64,000 bases of DNA from Aureococcus anophagefferens (Eukaryota; Sar; Pelagophyceae; Pelagomonadales; Pelagomonadaceae). Under the pieces are notes generated by a model, which was not told where the DNA came from, ran no database searches, and saw nothing but the letters and a program-made list of their open reading frames with translations. The number at the start of each line of letters is the position of its first letter. Positions within the stretch are counted from its first letter, which is position 1. Of this stretch, positions 55,781 to 64,000 are shown one piece after another. The translations under genes were made by a program, and so were the position numbers. Location: NCBI RefSeq assembly GCF_000186865.1, contig NW_008705566.1:219945-283944 (forward strand), written 5' to 3'.

Positions 55781-57022
55781 ATGGCCGCGCTGTGGCAGTG
55801 GCGCGACGACTACGGCTGGAAGGACTACGCGCCGTCGGACTCGGCGAAGATCGAGGCGGCGCACCAGGCCCGCGACGCGCGGCCCGTCACCCTCGGCAAC
55901 GCGCGCTACGTCGTGCTCGTGACCAACCTCGAGCAGGTGAACCAGCGCACGGGCTTCGCGCGCGACGTGCGCCGCGTCGGCGCCGTCGTGCCCGCGGCCG
56001 TGTCGGCGGCCGCGCGCGCGGCCTCTTCCGGCGCCGCGTGGGAGTTCCGCGAGGGCGGCCGCTGGGTGCCCTTCTCGCCGGCCGACAGCGCGGCGCTCGA
56101 GGCGGCGTCGGGCCGCGGCGACGCGGGCGCGTCCTTCGCCTTCCGCGGCACGCGCTACGACGTCGACTTCGCGTCGATGTCGCAGGAGAACACGCGGACG
56201 CGCTTCCGGCGGGACGTGCGCCGCGTCGGCGGCGCGGCGGCGCCGGAGCCGCCGCCGCCGCCCGCGGGCCCGCCGCCGCCGCGCATGCGCGACGCGACGG
56301 CCGCGGAGCTCGCGGCCGCGCCGGCGTGCCCCATCTGCGGCGACGACTTCGCGGACGACGCGAGTTCGCGCCGGCGTCCCGCGGCCACGACGACTTTCGA
56401 GAGATGTCGACCGGGGAAACGATCGTGACCGACGCATGTGGTAGGTCTGCGCGCCGTGCAGCTGCTCGGGTGCACGGCGGTGCACCCGCAGCACGAGGCA
56501 TGCGCGTTGCGGTGGCTCGCCGGCGGCGCGGGGCGGTGCGGGGTCTGCGGCGTCTCCGTCGGCGTGCGGACGGGCGGCCAGCCGGACAACGGCGTCATGC
56601 GCGACTGGGTCGAGGACCGGGCGCTGCCGGGCTTCCGCTTCGGGTCCCGGACGCGCGTCGTCGAGTACGACTTCGACGACGGCGTCCAGGGCGACCGCCA
56701 CCCGAACCCGGGCCGGCCCTTCTCCGGCACGTACCGGCGCTGCTACCTGCCGACGCCCGAGGGCGACGCCGTCTTCGCGCGGCTCGCGGTCGCGTTCGAG
56801 CGGCGGCTCGTCTTCAACGTGGGCACGAGCCTCACGACGGGCCGGAGCGACTGCGTCGTCTGGGCGGGCATCCACCACAAGACGCAGAGGACCGGCGGCG
56901 CCGCGGAGCACGGCTACCCGGACGCGACCTACCTCGACCGTGTCTCCGACGAGCTCGCGGCCGCGGGCGTCGCCGCGGACGACGCGCCGCTCCCCGTGGC
57001 GACCGTCCTCGGCGTGGAGTAA
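55781..57022 (+). CDS. Deltex-type E3 ubiquitin ligase (WWE-WWE-RING-DTC), two exons
   Basis: Exons 55781-56363 and 56445-57022; the 81-base GT-AG intron gives 386 residues in frame. Two WWE domains open the protein: MAALWQWRDDYGWKDYAPSD and AAWEFREGGRWVPFSPADSA, each ending in FARDVRRVG / FRRDVRRVG. A Pro-rich linker leads to a RING split by the intron (CPICGDDFADD, then LLGCTAVHPQHEACALRWLA and CGVCG). The DTC domain follows (RTRVVEYDFDDGVQGDRHPN, PFSGTYRRCYLP, VFNVGTSLTTGRSDCVVWAG, GYPDATYLDRVSDEL). WWE binds ADP-ribose or iso-ADP-ribose and DTC binds NAD+/ADP-ribose, so the protein likely ubiquitylates ADP-ribosylated targets. Spliced order equals that of animal Deltex. Confidence 0.9.
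56372..56444 (+). mobile_element. Eroded introner in Deltex gene
   Basis: 73 bp. It retains GAAACGATCGTGACCGACGC, similar to GGAACGATCTCGAAGCGTGG of the CAGGGCAG family. The flanking duplication is GTTCGCGC / GTCTGCGC (6 of 8). GT-AG layout with the donor in the upstream copy. Confidence 0.5.
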
Positions 57023-57098
57023 GTGCGTGTGTACGAGCCCGCCCATTGTGGGAGGCCGCCGCCGGCATCGGCCGTCGGCTCGCGGCGCTCCGCTGTGC

Positions 57099-58328
57099 TT
57101 AGATGACGAGCGCCCAGGACGACCCGAGCGCGATGGGCTTGCAGCGCATCTTGTCGAGGTGCGTGGACACCTCCATGGCCGTGGGCCGGTCGCGCTCGTC
57201 GAGGGCCCACATGCGGCCGATGAGGTCGCGCATGACCCGGGGCGTGCGGTGGAAGGGCGGCCGGTTCCCCCCGCGGAGCGCGGCGAGGTGCCCCGCGGGG
57301 TTCGTCGCCCCCAGGGACGGCTGCTTGCGCTCGTAGATGAAGTAGAAGACGAGGGCGAGGGAGAACACATCAGCCGAGGACGTGTAGGGCACGCTGGGCC
57401 CCGGCGACGCGACCTCGGGCGCCATGAAGCGGACCGTGCCGCAGTTCGCCGTGAGATCCGTCGCGTCGTCGGACTCGGCGCTGCCCTGGCGCATGCGCGT
57501 CAGCAGCTTCTCCCCGAAGCTCTTCGCGCGGGGCCGCTCCGGCGTCGGCGGCGCGCCCTCGTCGCTGGAGTCGAGGTCGCGCGCGGGCCGCGGCGGGCCC
57601 TGGCGCGTCCGCGCGATGCCAAAGTCGCCGAGCTTCACGACCAGCGACGTCGTCAGCAGGAAGTTCGGCGGCTTGATGTCGCGATGGATCACGAGGCGCG
57701 GCCGCCGGCTGTGGAGGTACTCGACCGCGCGCGCCATGTCGACGCAGAAGCCGTGCGACCGCTTCACGCCGGGCGCCTTCGCGGGCACGTAGGCCTCGAT
57801 GGAGCCGTTCTCGAAGATCTCCAGGACGAGCGCCAGCGCCGGCGTGTGGGCGTAGCCCAGGAACTGGACGATGTTCGGGTGGTGCAGCGTCGCCATGAGC
57901 TGCACCTCCTTCTCGAAGAGCTGGCGGTCGTCCGCGCGCGCGTCGTGGTAGAGCACCTTGACGGCGACGGGCGTGTGGCGCCACCGGGCGGCCTTGACCG
58001 TGCCGAAGGCGCCGGACCCGATGACGTCGCCGATGTCGAGGTCGCCCTCCGCGATCTGGAACGCGGCGCCGATGCTCAGCGGCGGCGTCATCGTCCGCGC
58101 CGGCGGCGACGCGCTCCGCCGCGGCGGCGGCTCGGGCAGCGGCGCGAGCGTGCTCCGCTTGCCGCCGGGCGCCGCCATGGCGCTCGACGACCGGAGCGTG
58201 CCGCCGTCGTCGTCGTCGCTGAACGTGGCCTCCGGCGCGGGGCGAATGGCGGCGGCGCCGCCGGCGTAGGTGGAGTCGCAGAGGCTGCCCACGGATTCCA
58301 CGCGCATGTCCCGCTGCTGCGGCGCCAT
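57099..58328 (-). CDS. TKL-type protein kinase
   Basis: 409 residues. A Ser/Pro-rich leader of about 95 residues precedes the kinase: IGSGAFGTVKAARWRHTPVA (glycine loop), VAVKVL (Lys), VIHRDIKPPNFLL (catalytic loop), KLGDFGIART (DFG) and FMAPEV (APE). LHHPNIVQFLGYAHTPALAL is typical of tyrosine-kinase-like kinases. An acidic insert of about 45 residues (DSSDEGAPPTPERPRAKSFG) lengthens the activation segment between DFG and APE. All catalytic residues are present, so activity is expected. Targets are unknown. It starts 183 bases from the divergent PNGase-like gene. Confidence 0.92.
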   Translation of the reverse strand: MAPQQRDMRVESVGSLCDSTYAGGAAAIRPAPEATFSDDDDGGTLRSSSAMAAPGGKRSTLAPLPEPPPRRSASPPARTMTPPLSIGAAFQIAEGDLDIGDVIGSGAFGTVKAARWRHTPVAVKVLYHDARADDRQLFEKEVQLMATLHHPNIVQFLGYAHTPALALVLEIFENGSIEAYVPAKAPGVKRSHGFCVDMARAVEYLHSRRPRLVIHRDIKPPNFLLTTSLVVKLGDFGIARTRQGPPRPARDLDSSDEGAPPTPERPRAKSFGEKLLTRMRQGSAESDDATDLTANCGTVRFMAPEVASPGPSVPYTSSADVFSLALVFYFIYERKQPSLGATNPAGHLAALRGGNRPPFHRTPRVMRDLIGRMWALDERDRPTAMEVSTHLDKMRCKPIALGSSWALVI

Positions 58329-58510
58329 GGCGGCGGCGGTGACGGCTAGCCAAGCTAGCGGATCCCCATGCTTCCTTCCGAACTCTCAGAGGGCACGTGG
58401 GCGCATATTATATCTCGGAGAGTCAAGTGGGCTTGCCAAAATCGTCCATCATCATCGTCGGCTGTTTTACTCTACTCCGGGCCGTAGTTGCCCATATCGG
58501 GTGCCGCACG

Positions 58511-60760
58511 ATGGAGGCATCCTCCCTCCTCGGGGATGGGCAGCCCCCGAAGGAGACGCTGGGCCTGGACTCGTCCGGCGCGTCCGTGCGGACGCTCGAG
58601 GCCTCCGTCGGCCGCGTGCGGCGCCTCGTCGCGCTCGGGTCCCTCGTCTTCGCCGCGACGGTCGGCGCCGTCTGGGGCAGCGACCTGGCCACCTGGGGCG
58701 CCGGCGGCGGCCCGGCCCTGGAGGCGCGCGACGACGACGGCGCGGGCCTCGACGCCTACAGCGGCTACCCCATCGGGTCGCCCATGCCCGACTTCCACCT
58801 CGCGCTCGTCGACAACACGACGTTCGAGTACAGCGAGATCTACCGGAGTAAGTACGGCAACCTGCCGATGATCATCGTCGCGCTGGACGGCGTCGACCCC
58901 TGGATGCGCTGGATGGCCGAGTCCGCCGACTCCCTGCGGAGCTTCGCGGAGAACGCGCCCGGCGGCGTCTCCGTGCTCTTCGCGGGCTACGGCGAGCGGG
59001 GCGCCGCGGCCGTCGCGAAGCTCCGCGGGCGCTTCGTCGACGCCGTCGGCGAGGCGCCGGAGCAGCTCTACTTCGCGCGGACGCCCCTCGAGGAGGCGTC
59101 GGGCGAGCTCATCGCCATCCTGTCCCAGCCGCTCTGGCGCTCCGCGCGCTACGGCTGGGCGGCGTCCGCCGGCGGCGAGGCCATCTCCGGCCTGCGCCTC
59201 GACTGCAAGTTCGAGTGGTGCAGCGCCGCGGGCGCCCTCGACTCCATCACCGTCGTCCCCGGCGGCGACGCCTGCGCCGACGACTTCGACACGGGCAAGT
59301 TCGGCGCGGAGAGCTACGCGCTCGTCACGGCGGCGTCGTGCGACTCGCTGACCGAGGCCGCGGAGCGCGTCTTCTGGGGCACGAGCGCCGCCGGGGCCAT
59401 CGTCGCGTCGGCGAACCCGCTCCTGGAGCCCGTGGGCACCTACGACAGCAGCTGGTACGGCCAGCTCGGCACGACCATCTCCGAGGGCGACGCGGCGCGC
59501 ATCGAGGCGTTGATGGGCGACGACGCGAACGTGACCCTGAACCTGACGGAGTCGCTGGGGCCGGGCTTCTTCGTCGCCGTCGACGCGCGGGGGAACTTGT
59601 ACAACCTGGGCTACCGCTACGTCCAGGACTTCCGCTTCGTCCAGTGGGAGGCCGTCTACCTCGAGTACCTCTCGAACCTCGACGTCGCCGACGAGGCGTC
59701 GGGCGCGTTCGTCGTGCCCGTCTTCGACGCCGACGTGCTCAACGACATGACCGAGAGCCCGGCGCGCACGGTGACGCTGCCGCCCAAGGACTTCCTGCGC
59801 CACTTCTCGTCGCTGGTGATCGAGACGGAGCTCACGTGCCACAACGACGGGCAGACGGACCAGTCGTGCGCGGACTGGGACCACTGCGTGACCATCTGGG
59901 CCGACTGCGGCGGCGCCACGGACGTGAGCGCCACCGTGAATCTGGCGCCGGTGACGCCGGCGGCGGCGCCGAACCCGCACCGGCGGCTCGAGGTCGGCGG
60001 CGAGCCGAACGAGCTCGCGCGCTACGTGACGCCGTTCCGCCGCGACGTCGGCCGCTGGCGCAGCGACCGCACGGCGCTGATGCCGCTGTTGTTCGCCGGC
60101 GGCGGCGACGGCGGCACGTGCAACGTGTCGGCCAAGGTCACCTCGGGCACGGGCTGGGCGTTGACGGTCGACCTCCGCTTCGAGGACTACGACGCCGCGC
60201 CCGCGGACGCGCCGGCGACGCTCCTCGAGCTCGTCTTCCCGGGCGACTCGACGGACGACGACTACGAGCGCGACTTCGACTCGCTCGCGAGCTACAACGC
60301 GAACAAGACCGTGACCTTCGACGCGCCCGCGGCGGCGACGCGCGTCGAGCTCGTCGCGACGATCTCGGGCCACGGCGACTGCGAGTTCGAGCCCACGTCC
60401 CACCACTACGACATCAACGGCGAGACCTACTCCGTCGAGTTCTTCCACGCGGGCACCATGTGGGGCTGCGTCGAGGAGGTGAGGAACGGCGTCGAGCCGA
60501 ACGAGCACGGCACGTGGAACTACGGCCGCGACGGCTGGTGCGACGGCTCGCCCGTCGACGCCCACGTCTTCGACGTGACGGCATCCGTCGACCTCGGCGC
60601 CACAAACGAGCTCACGTACCGCGCCCAGTCCTACGGCGACGACGACGCGCGCTGGACGTCCGCGCTGGACCACGTCTACCTCGACCCCGTCACGCTCACC
60701 GACGGCTGCGGCGGCTACATGCTCATGACGGCCTACCTCGCCTTCTACGACGTCGTCTAA
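58511..60760 (+). CDS. Type II membrane protein with PNGase F-like domain
   Basis: 749 residues. There is one N-terminal membrane helix (LVALGSLVFAATVGAVWG) and a large ectodomain. The N-terminal half has IGSPMPDFHLALVDNTTFEY and ALDGVDPWMRWMAESADSLR, perhaps a redox or hydrolase-like fold. The C-terminal half resembles N-glycanase F: DQSCADWDHCVTIWADC, ARYVTPFRRDVGRWRSDRTA, GDCEFEPTSHHYDINGETYS and NEHGTWNYGRDGWCDGSPVD, matching the two jelly-roll domains with the W-x-x-x-R-D-G-W-C-x-G block. PNGase F removes N-glycans from Asn. Activity toward cell-surface glycoproteins is a hypothesis. Several N-x-S/T sites and paired cysteines fit a lumenal fold. Confidence 0.75.
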   Translation: MEASSLLGDGQPPKETLGLDSSGASVRTLEASVGRVRRLVALGSLVFAATVGAVWGSDLATWGAGGGPALEARDDDGAGLDAYSGYPIGSPMPDFHLALVDNTTFEYSEIYRSKYGNLPMIIVALDGVDPWMRWMAESADSLRSFAENAPGGVSVLFAGYGERGAAAVAKLRGRFVDAVGEAPEQLYFARTPLEEASGELIAILSQPLWRSARYGWAASAGGEAISGLRLDCKFEWCSAAGALDSITVVPGGDACADDFDTGKFGAESYALVTAASCDSLTEAAERVFWGTSAAGAIVASANPLLEPVGTYDSSWYGQLGTTISEGDAARIEALMGDDANVTLNLTESLGPGFFVAVDARGNLYNLGYRYVQDFRFVQWEAVYLEYLSNLDVADEASGAFVVPVFDADVLNDMTESPARTVTLPPKDFLRHFSSLVIETELTCHNDGQTDQSCADWDHCVTIWADCGGATDVSATVNLAPVTPAAAPNPHRRLEVGGEPNELARYVTPFRRDVGRWRSDRTALMPLLFAGGGDGGTCNVSAKVTSGTGWALTVDLRFEDYDAAPADAPATLLELVFPGDSTDDDYERDFDSLASYNANKTVTFDAPAAATRVELVATISGHGDCEFEPTSHHYDINGETYSVEFFHAGTMWGCVEEVRNGVEPNEHGTWNYGRDGWCDGSPVDAHVFDVTASVDLGATNELTYRAQSYGDDDARWTSALDHVYLDPVTLTDGCGGYMLMTAYLAFYDVV

Positions 60761-60780
60761 GCTCGTGTTGTTTATTGGAC

Positions 60781-61764
60781 CTAGAGGCGGTAGAACGTCG
60801 CCGCGGTGCCCGCGAAGAGCGCGCGCTGCGCGGCGGCGTCGAGGCCCCAGTCGTCGACCCAGGCCTGGAAGGTCGCGTAGAGCTCGGGCATGGTGACCTC
60901 GCACGAGTCGGCGCCGTCGCTGTTGCTCACGGCGCCGTTGATGTGCCAGTTCGACGCGAACATGCAGCGGTCGGGCCCGAAGAGGTCGACGGTCTCCTTG
61001 ACGAGCGACTTGACGAGGGCCCGCTTGCCGTCGTGCTCCGTCCAGCCGGGCACGGCGAAGCCGAGCATGGACAGCTTGACGCAGACCTGGGGCTGGGCGG
61101 CCATGAGCGCCATGCCGCGGCGCCACGCGTCGATGGCCTTGGCGTCGAAGGGGTCCCGCGCTTGGCTCAGGTGCCGCGGCTTGCCGAGGTGGTCTATGAC
61201 GACCGCGACGTCCGGGTGCTTCGCGCAGAGCGCCGCGGCCGCCGGCAGCTGCGCCGGGCAGCACTGGAGGTCGAAGCTGAGGCCCCGCGCCGCCAGGGAC
61301 GCGAAGCCCCGCTCGAAGGCCGCCGCGGGCTCGGGGTCGCGGAGGTAGTCGAGGCCGTGGAGCGAGCACTGGACGTGCGTCGCGTTGTCCTCGCCGAAGG
61401 GGCCGTCGTAGTCGAGGATGAAGCGGACGCCGCGCAGCTTCGGCGCGCAGGCCGCGAGGCCGTCGAGGACCGCCGCCGCGTCCGGCGCGCTCAGGTCGCA
61501 CTTGGCGACGACGGCCGCGACCTTGTGGCGATCCGCGAGCGACTCGACCCACGCGGCCTCGGCGACGCCGTCGTCGGGCATGGCCTCGACGTGCACGGTC
61601 TTGGAGATAGGCAGCGCGCCGCAGTCCGACGCGTACTGCTCGCAGGTGTAGTTCGGCGCGCCCAGACTCTTGAGAAAACCCTGGAAGGCGTTGTTTTGGG
61701 GTTCAATGAAGTGATGATGGCAGTCGACGATGTCCGCCGGGAACTTTTGCGCTTGCGCGGCCAT
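60781..61764 (-). CDS. Amidohydrolase_2-family metal-dependent hydrolase
   Basis: 327 residues from MAAQAQKFPADIVDCHHHFI. The D-x-H-x-H metal motif appears as DCHHHF. VVIDHLGKPRHL gives the conserved His after strand 6 and CMFASNWHING the terminal S-N/D-W-P-like block, here NWH. LDYLRDPEPAAAFERGFASL resembles the F..G...L family helix. The fold is a TIM barrel as in lactonase and decarboxylase members; the substrate is unknown. It is convergent with the PNGase-like gene (20 bases between stops) and divergent from the HSF gene. Confidence 0.8.
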   Translation of the reverse strand: MAAQAQKFPADIVDCHHHFIEPQNNAFQGFLKSLGAPNYTCEQYASDCGALPISKTVHVEAMPDDGVAEAAWVESLADRHKVAAVVAKCDLSAPDAAAVLDGLAACAPKLRGVRFILDYDGPFGEDNATHVQCSLHGLDYLRDPEPAAAFERGFASLAARGLSFDLQCCPAQLPAAAALCAKHPDVAVVIDHLGKPRHLSQARDPFDAKAIDAWRRGMALMAAQPQVCVKLSMLGFAVPGWTEHDGKRALVKSLVKETVDLFGPDRCMFASNWHINGAVSNSDGADSCEVTMPELYATFQAWVDDWGLDAAAQRALFAGTAATFYRL

Positions 61765-61770
61765 TGTTCG

Positions 61771-61852
61771 CAGCGATGAAGCGCGTGTTATAGGGCGGAG
61801 CGATGAAGCGCGCGTCACACGGCGGAGCGATGAAGCGCGCGTCACACGGAGG
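61771..61852 (+). repeat. Three-copy 26-bp tandem repeat
   Basis: GGAGCGATGAAGCGCGCGTC with CACACGGC occurs twice, and a diverged first copy (GCAGCGATGAAGCGCGTGTT) precedes it. It lies directly upstream of the amidohydrolase start, on its promoter side. Confidence 0.75.
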
Positions 61853-62054
61853 GCAGCGCGTAGAGCGTGGCAGTGGGAGATGGCAAGGTTGAAGGCGAGC
61901 AAGCGTGCAAGCGAGCAAGCGAGCACGCATACGCGAGCGCGCCAAGGGCAAGGAGTCGGCGAAGCCGGCAATTTGCCACACCTGCGGACAGGAGGAGAGG
62001 ACTTCGATCGAAGCCGGCTGCAACCACTCGAAGGTCGTCCCGGCCGCCTTCCTG

Positions 62055-62215
62055 CACTCGACTGTCGTCCCGCGCCACCACTCAAGTCCTTCCCGCACTC
62101 GACTGTCGTCCCGCGCAAACCCAGCCACTCGACTGTCGTCCCGCGCCACCTTCCCGCACTCGACTGTCGACCCGCGCAAACCCAGCCACTCGACTGTCGT
62201 CCCGCGCAAACCGGC
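62055..62215 (+). repeat. Five-copy direct repeat CACTCGACTGTCGTCCCGCG
   Basis: The 20-base unit recurs five times (one copy has GTCGAC), separated by two alternating short linkers (CCACC...TTCCCG and CAAACCCAGC). The unit itself contains the dyad CGACTGTCG. It lies 80 bases before the HSF start, so it may be a regulatory array. It is not a CRISPR: spacers are repeated. Confidence 0.8.
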
Positions 62216-62293
62216 TCAAGTCCTGACCGCGCCGACCGCTCCACAAGTTACCACAACAGCAGCCGCACGAGTGCAACCACGGAAACCGACGCC

Positions 62294-63311
62294 ATGGCGT
62301 CGCGCCGGTCCACGCGCGCGTCGGCCTCCCGCAACGACGCGCCGGCGGCCCTGCCGGAGCAGGGCGAGGCGCCGAACATGAAGCCGCGGCGGCGGCGCGA
62401 GCAGAGCGAGGCGTCCGCGTTCCTCTCGAAGACGTACGCGATGATCAACGGCTTGGACGGCACCGTGGGCGGCTGGAGCGACGCGGGCGACTCGATGGTC
62501 ATCCTGGACGCGGAGAACTTCGCGTCCGAGGTCATCCCGCAGTACTTCAAGCACAACAACTTCCGGAGCTTCGTGCGCCAGCTCAACTTCTACGGCTTCC
62601 GCAAGCTCCGCGCGGACCCGAGCGCGGGGCCCTCGACGCCGCCGCGCTGGGAGTTCAAGCACGTCAACTTCCGCCGGGGCCGGCCCGAGCTCCTCGTGCA
62701 GATCCGGCGCGCGGAGCACTACGACTACGCGTCGCCGGACGTCGCGGCCCAGCGCCAGCGCCAGCTCGAGCTCGAGCGCGAGGTCGGCGAGCTCCGGGGG
62801 ACCGTCGCGACCCTGCAGCGCCAGATCGACCGCATCCTCGACCGGCTCCCGCCGGACCCGGAGCACTACGCGGCCGACAGCGCCCCCCGTGCTGCCTCTG
62901 GACCCCCTCGCGGGCTTCGCCGACGAGCCCCCCGGTTCGCCCGCGAAGCGCGCGCGGTCGGGCTCCGCGCGCGACTTCGACGCTGGCCTCGCGCGCCTCT
63001 CCGCGCCGCTCCCCGTGCCCGACGTCGGCGCCCTGGGCTACGCGCCCCACTCCCTCGACGGCGCCGCGCTCCACGACCCGCTCCTCGAGGCCATCCCGGC
63101 CGACGCGCGCCACCTCGAGGGCGCCGCGCTCCGCCGCGTCGAGACCGCGGGCCACGGCGCGGACCTCGAGGGCCGGCCCCTCGCCAAGGCCACGTCCCAG
63201 GCCTCCAGCGCCCAGCCCCTCCTCACGTCCTTCGAGACCGCGCGCCTCGACTCGCTCATCCGCACGCTCTCCGACGAGCGCGTCGAGCAGAACGACAACG
63301 CCGGCGCGTGA
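62294..63311 (+). CDS. Heat shock factor-type transcription factor, frame break at a C run
   Basis: Starts MASRRSTRASASRNDAPAAL. The HSF DNA-binding domain is clear: SAFLSKTYAMINGLDGTVGG, MVILDAENFASEVIPQYFKH, NNFRSFVRQLNFYGFRKLR and WEFKHVNFRRGRPELLVQIR. A heptad coiled coil (QRQRQLELEREVGELRGTVA) provides trimerisation. At the six-C run 62883-62888 the frame breaks; one C fewer would continue into VLPLDPLAGFADEPPGSPAK and the rest, ending at the stop at 63309-63311. Corrected length is about 338 residues. The tail contains KRARSGS, a likely nuclear signal. HSFs bind inverted nGAAn arrays; no such array was noted upstream. Confidence 0.88.
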
Positions 63312-63573
63312 AACCCGCGCGCGTTAAGCTGTGTTCCAAGGAGGTGTCCTCGTGACGGTGGTTGGAGCGTTACTCCGAGGCGACGTCGCCGCCGACGGAC
63401 GCATTGGTGCGGGCAGCGCCGGCGGCGCGGCGCCAAGTGGTCGATTTAGGCGTCGATTTTGCGTGCCGCGTCGCCTGTTTCCACCCTCGCCACCAAGAAA
63501 GCGCATCTTCTCCGTGCCCGCCGTCGTCGCCGCCGCCGTCCCGCCCCGTTTCCACCCTCGCTCGCTACAAAAG

Positions 63574-64000
63574 ATGCCCTTCTTTGTCGTCACCCACAAT
63601 GTCACCGACTCGAAGTTCTACAAGGAGAACGTCGAGGCCATGATCGGCTCCCTCCCCAACTGCGACCCGATCAATGAGGGAGATGAGGGCCTCCACAAGA
63701 AGGACCTCCACCAGCTCTCCGTCAACTTCCCGTCGTCGGCGAACGGCGACGTGAAGATCGGGTGGGTGCGACTGCGTCCGATGATCTCCCTTTCATTCCG
63801 CGCGCCGCGTCAACGCCGACCCGACGATCTCACGATTTCCGCGCGCCGCGCGCCGGTCGCCGACGATCTCGCGAAACCGCCGAATCTTTCTTTCCGCGCG
63901 CCAGTCGCCGACGCAGAGACGAATCATCCGCGCGCGCCGACCGCTCGACGACTCATCCGCGCGCGCCGTCCGGACGCCGCCCGCTCGACGACTCATCCGC
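63574..64000 (+). CDS. First exon of an unknown gene, truncated by the window end
   Basis: MPFFVVTHNVTDSKFYKENV begins at 63574 after CGCTCGCTACAAAAG. The coding signal runs for about 62 codons (LHKKDLHQLSVNFPSS) to near 63763, where GGGTGGGTGCG offers a GT donor. The remaining 235 bases are repetitive (GACGATCTC, CGCGCGCCG) and look intronic, though the frame stays open. The family is unknown. Confidence 0.5.
   Translation, partial: MPFFVVTHNVTDSKFYKENVEAMIGSLPNCDPINEGDEGLHKKDLHQLSVNFPSSANGDVKIGWVRLRPMISLSFRAPRQRRPDDLTISARRAPVADDLAKPPNLSFRAPVADAETNHPRAPTARRLIRARRPDAARSTTHP

Larger units (their letters stand above)
61765..62293. other. HSF/amidohydrolase divergent intergenic region, repeat-rich
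   Basis: No gene. It holds two repeat arrays (see entries) and the two promoters. Between them the AAGCGAGCAAGCG-type short repeats at about 61900-61925 are also degenerate tandem copies. Confidence 0.6.

Noticed and set aside
58472..61552. A 1,026-codon minus-strand frame opposite the PNGase-like gene
   Set aside because: Composition is Arg/Gly/Val-biased and unstructured; a shadow of the plus-strand gene.
62055..62215. CRISPR array
   Set aside because: The setting is eukaryotic, spacers are short and themselves repeated, and no cas-like gene is present.
1..64000. tRNA or rRNA genes
   Set aside because: No stretch with a convincing T-loop/acceptor pairing or rRNA core was found by reading; a covariance-model scan would be the decisive test.

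Overview
The window looks like nuclear DNA of a very GC-rich, gene-dense protist, most probably a pelagophyte stramenopile of the Aureococcus type. The grounds are eukaryotic gene families (Deltex-type E3, HSF, FCF1, TCF25/Rqc1, mitochondrial carrier, TKL kinase, prolyl 4-hydroxylase), almost no ordinary introns, and many ~200-bp transposon-like introns (introner elements), which are published for Aureococcus anophagefferens. The organism is an inference. Two N runs (350 and 50 bases) and four single-base reading-frame breaks point to a draft assembly.

Layout. 1-9.9 kb: a sulfotransferase-like fragment, two secreted proteins, a divergent RGS/PX pair, an ankyrin gene and a two-pore-type cation channel. 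9.9-12.1 kb: a gene-free block carrying inverted repeats. 12.1-19.8 kb: prolyl 4-hydroxylase with ShK domains, a second sulfotransferase-like gene, an SDR split by an introner, an unknown gene, a DUF819 membrane protein and a Gln-rich protein. 19,947-26,434: a complete hAT transposon (16-bp perfect TIRs, 8-bp TSD, intact transposase) that also holds a decayed gene and diverged tandem repeats. 26.5-42.9 kb: a NadD-like enzyme, a second ankyrin gene, a Pro-rich gene with an N gap, a small secreted protein, a 1,922-residue EF-hand/WD40/channel gene cut by four introners, a DENN gene cut by one, a purple acid phosphatase, an aldo-keto reductase and mitochondrial ribosomal protein uL4. 43-54 kb: two more ankyrin paralogues, an unknown acidic protein, FCF1, a mitochondrial carrier, a frameshifted secreted protein, an RNase D-like exonuclease, a two-TM protein and TCF25/Rqc1. 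54-64 kb: a PB1/ZZ/UIM protein, a Deltex-type ubiquitin ligase, a TKL kinase, a PNGase F-like membrane protein, an amidohydrolase, an HSF with a frame break, and the first exon of a gene that runs off the end.

Main observation. Six full-length introners interrupt three genes. Each is flanked by an 8-bp duplication. Splicing removes the element plus the upstream copy, so the 5' splice site (GC, once GT) comes from the duplicated host sequence and the 3' AG is the last two bases of the element's terminal repeat. All six junctions restore the reading frame exactly. Three shorter introns (carrier, Deltex, aldo-keto reductase) look like decayed versions. Eight-base duplications are also the hAT hallmark, and the window holds an apparently intact hAT element, although its terminal repeat differs from those of the introners. 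Genes here show no operon logic; they are tightly packed, often convergent with a few bases between stops or divergent with short shared promoters.
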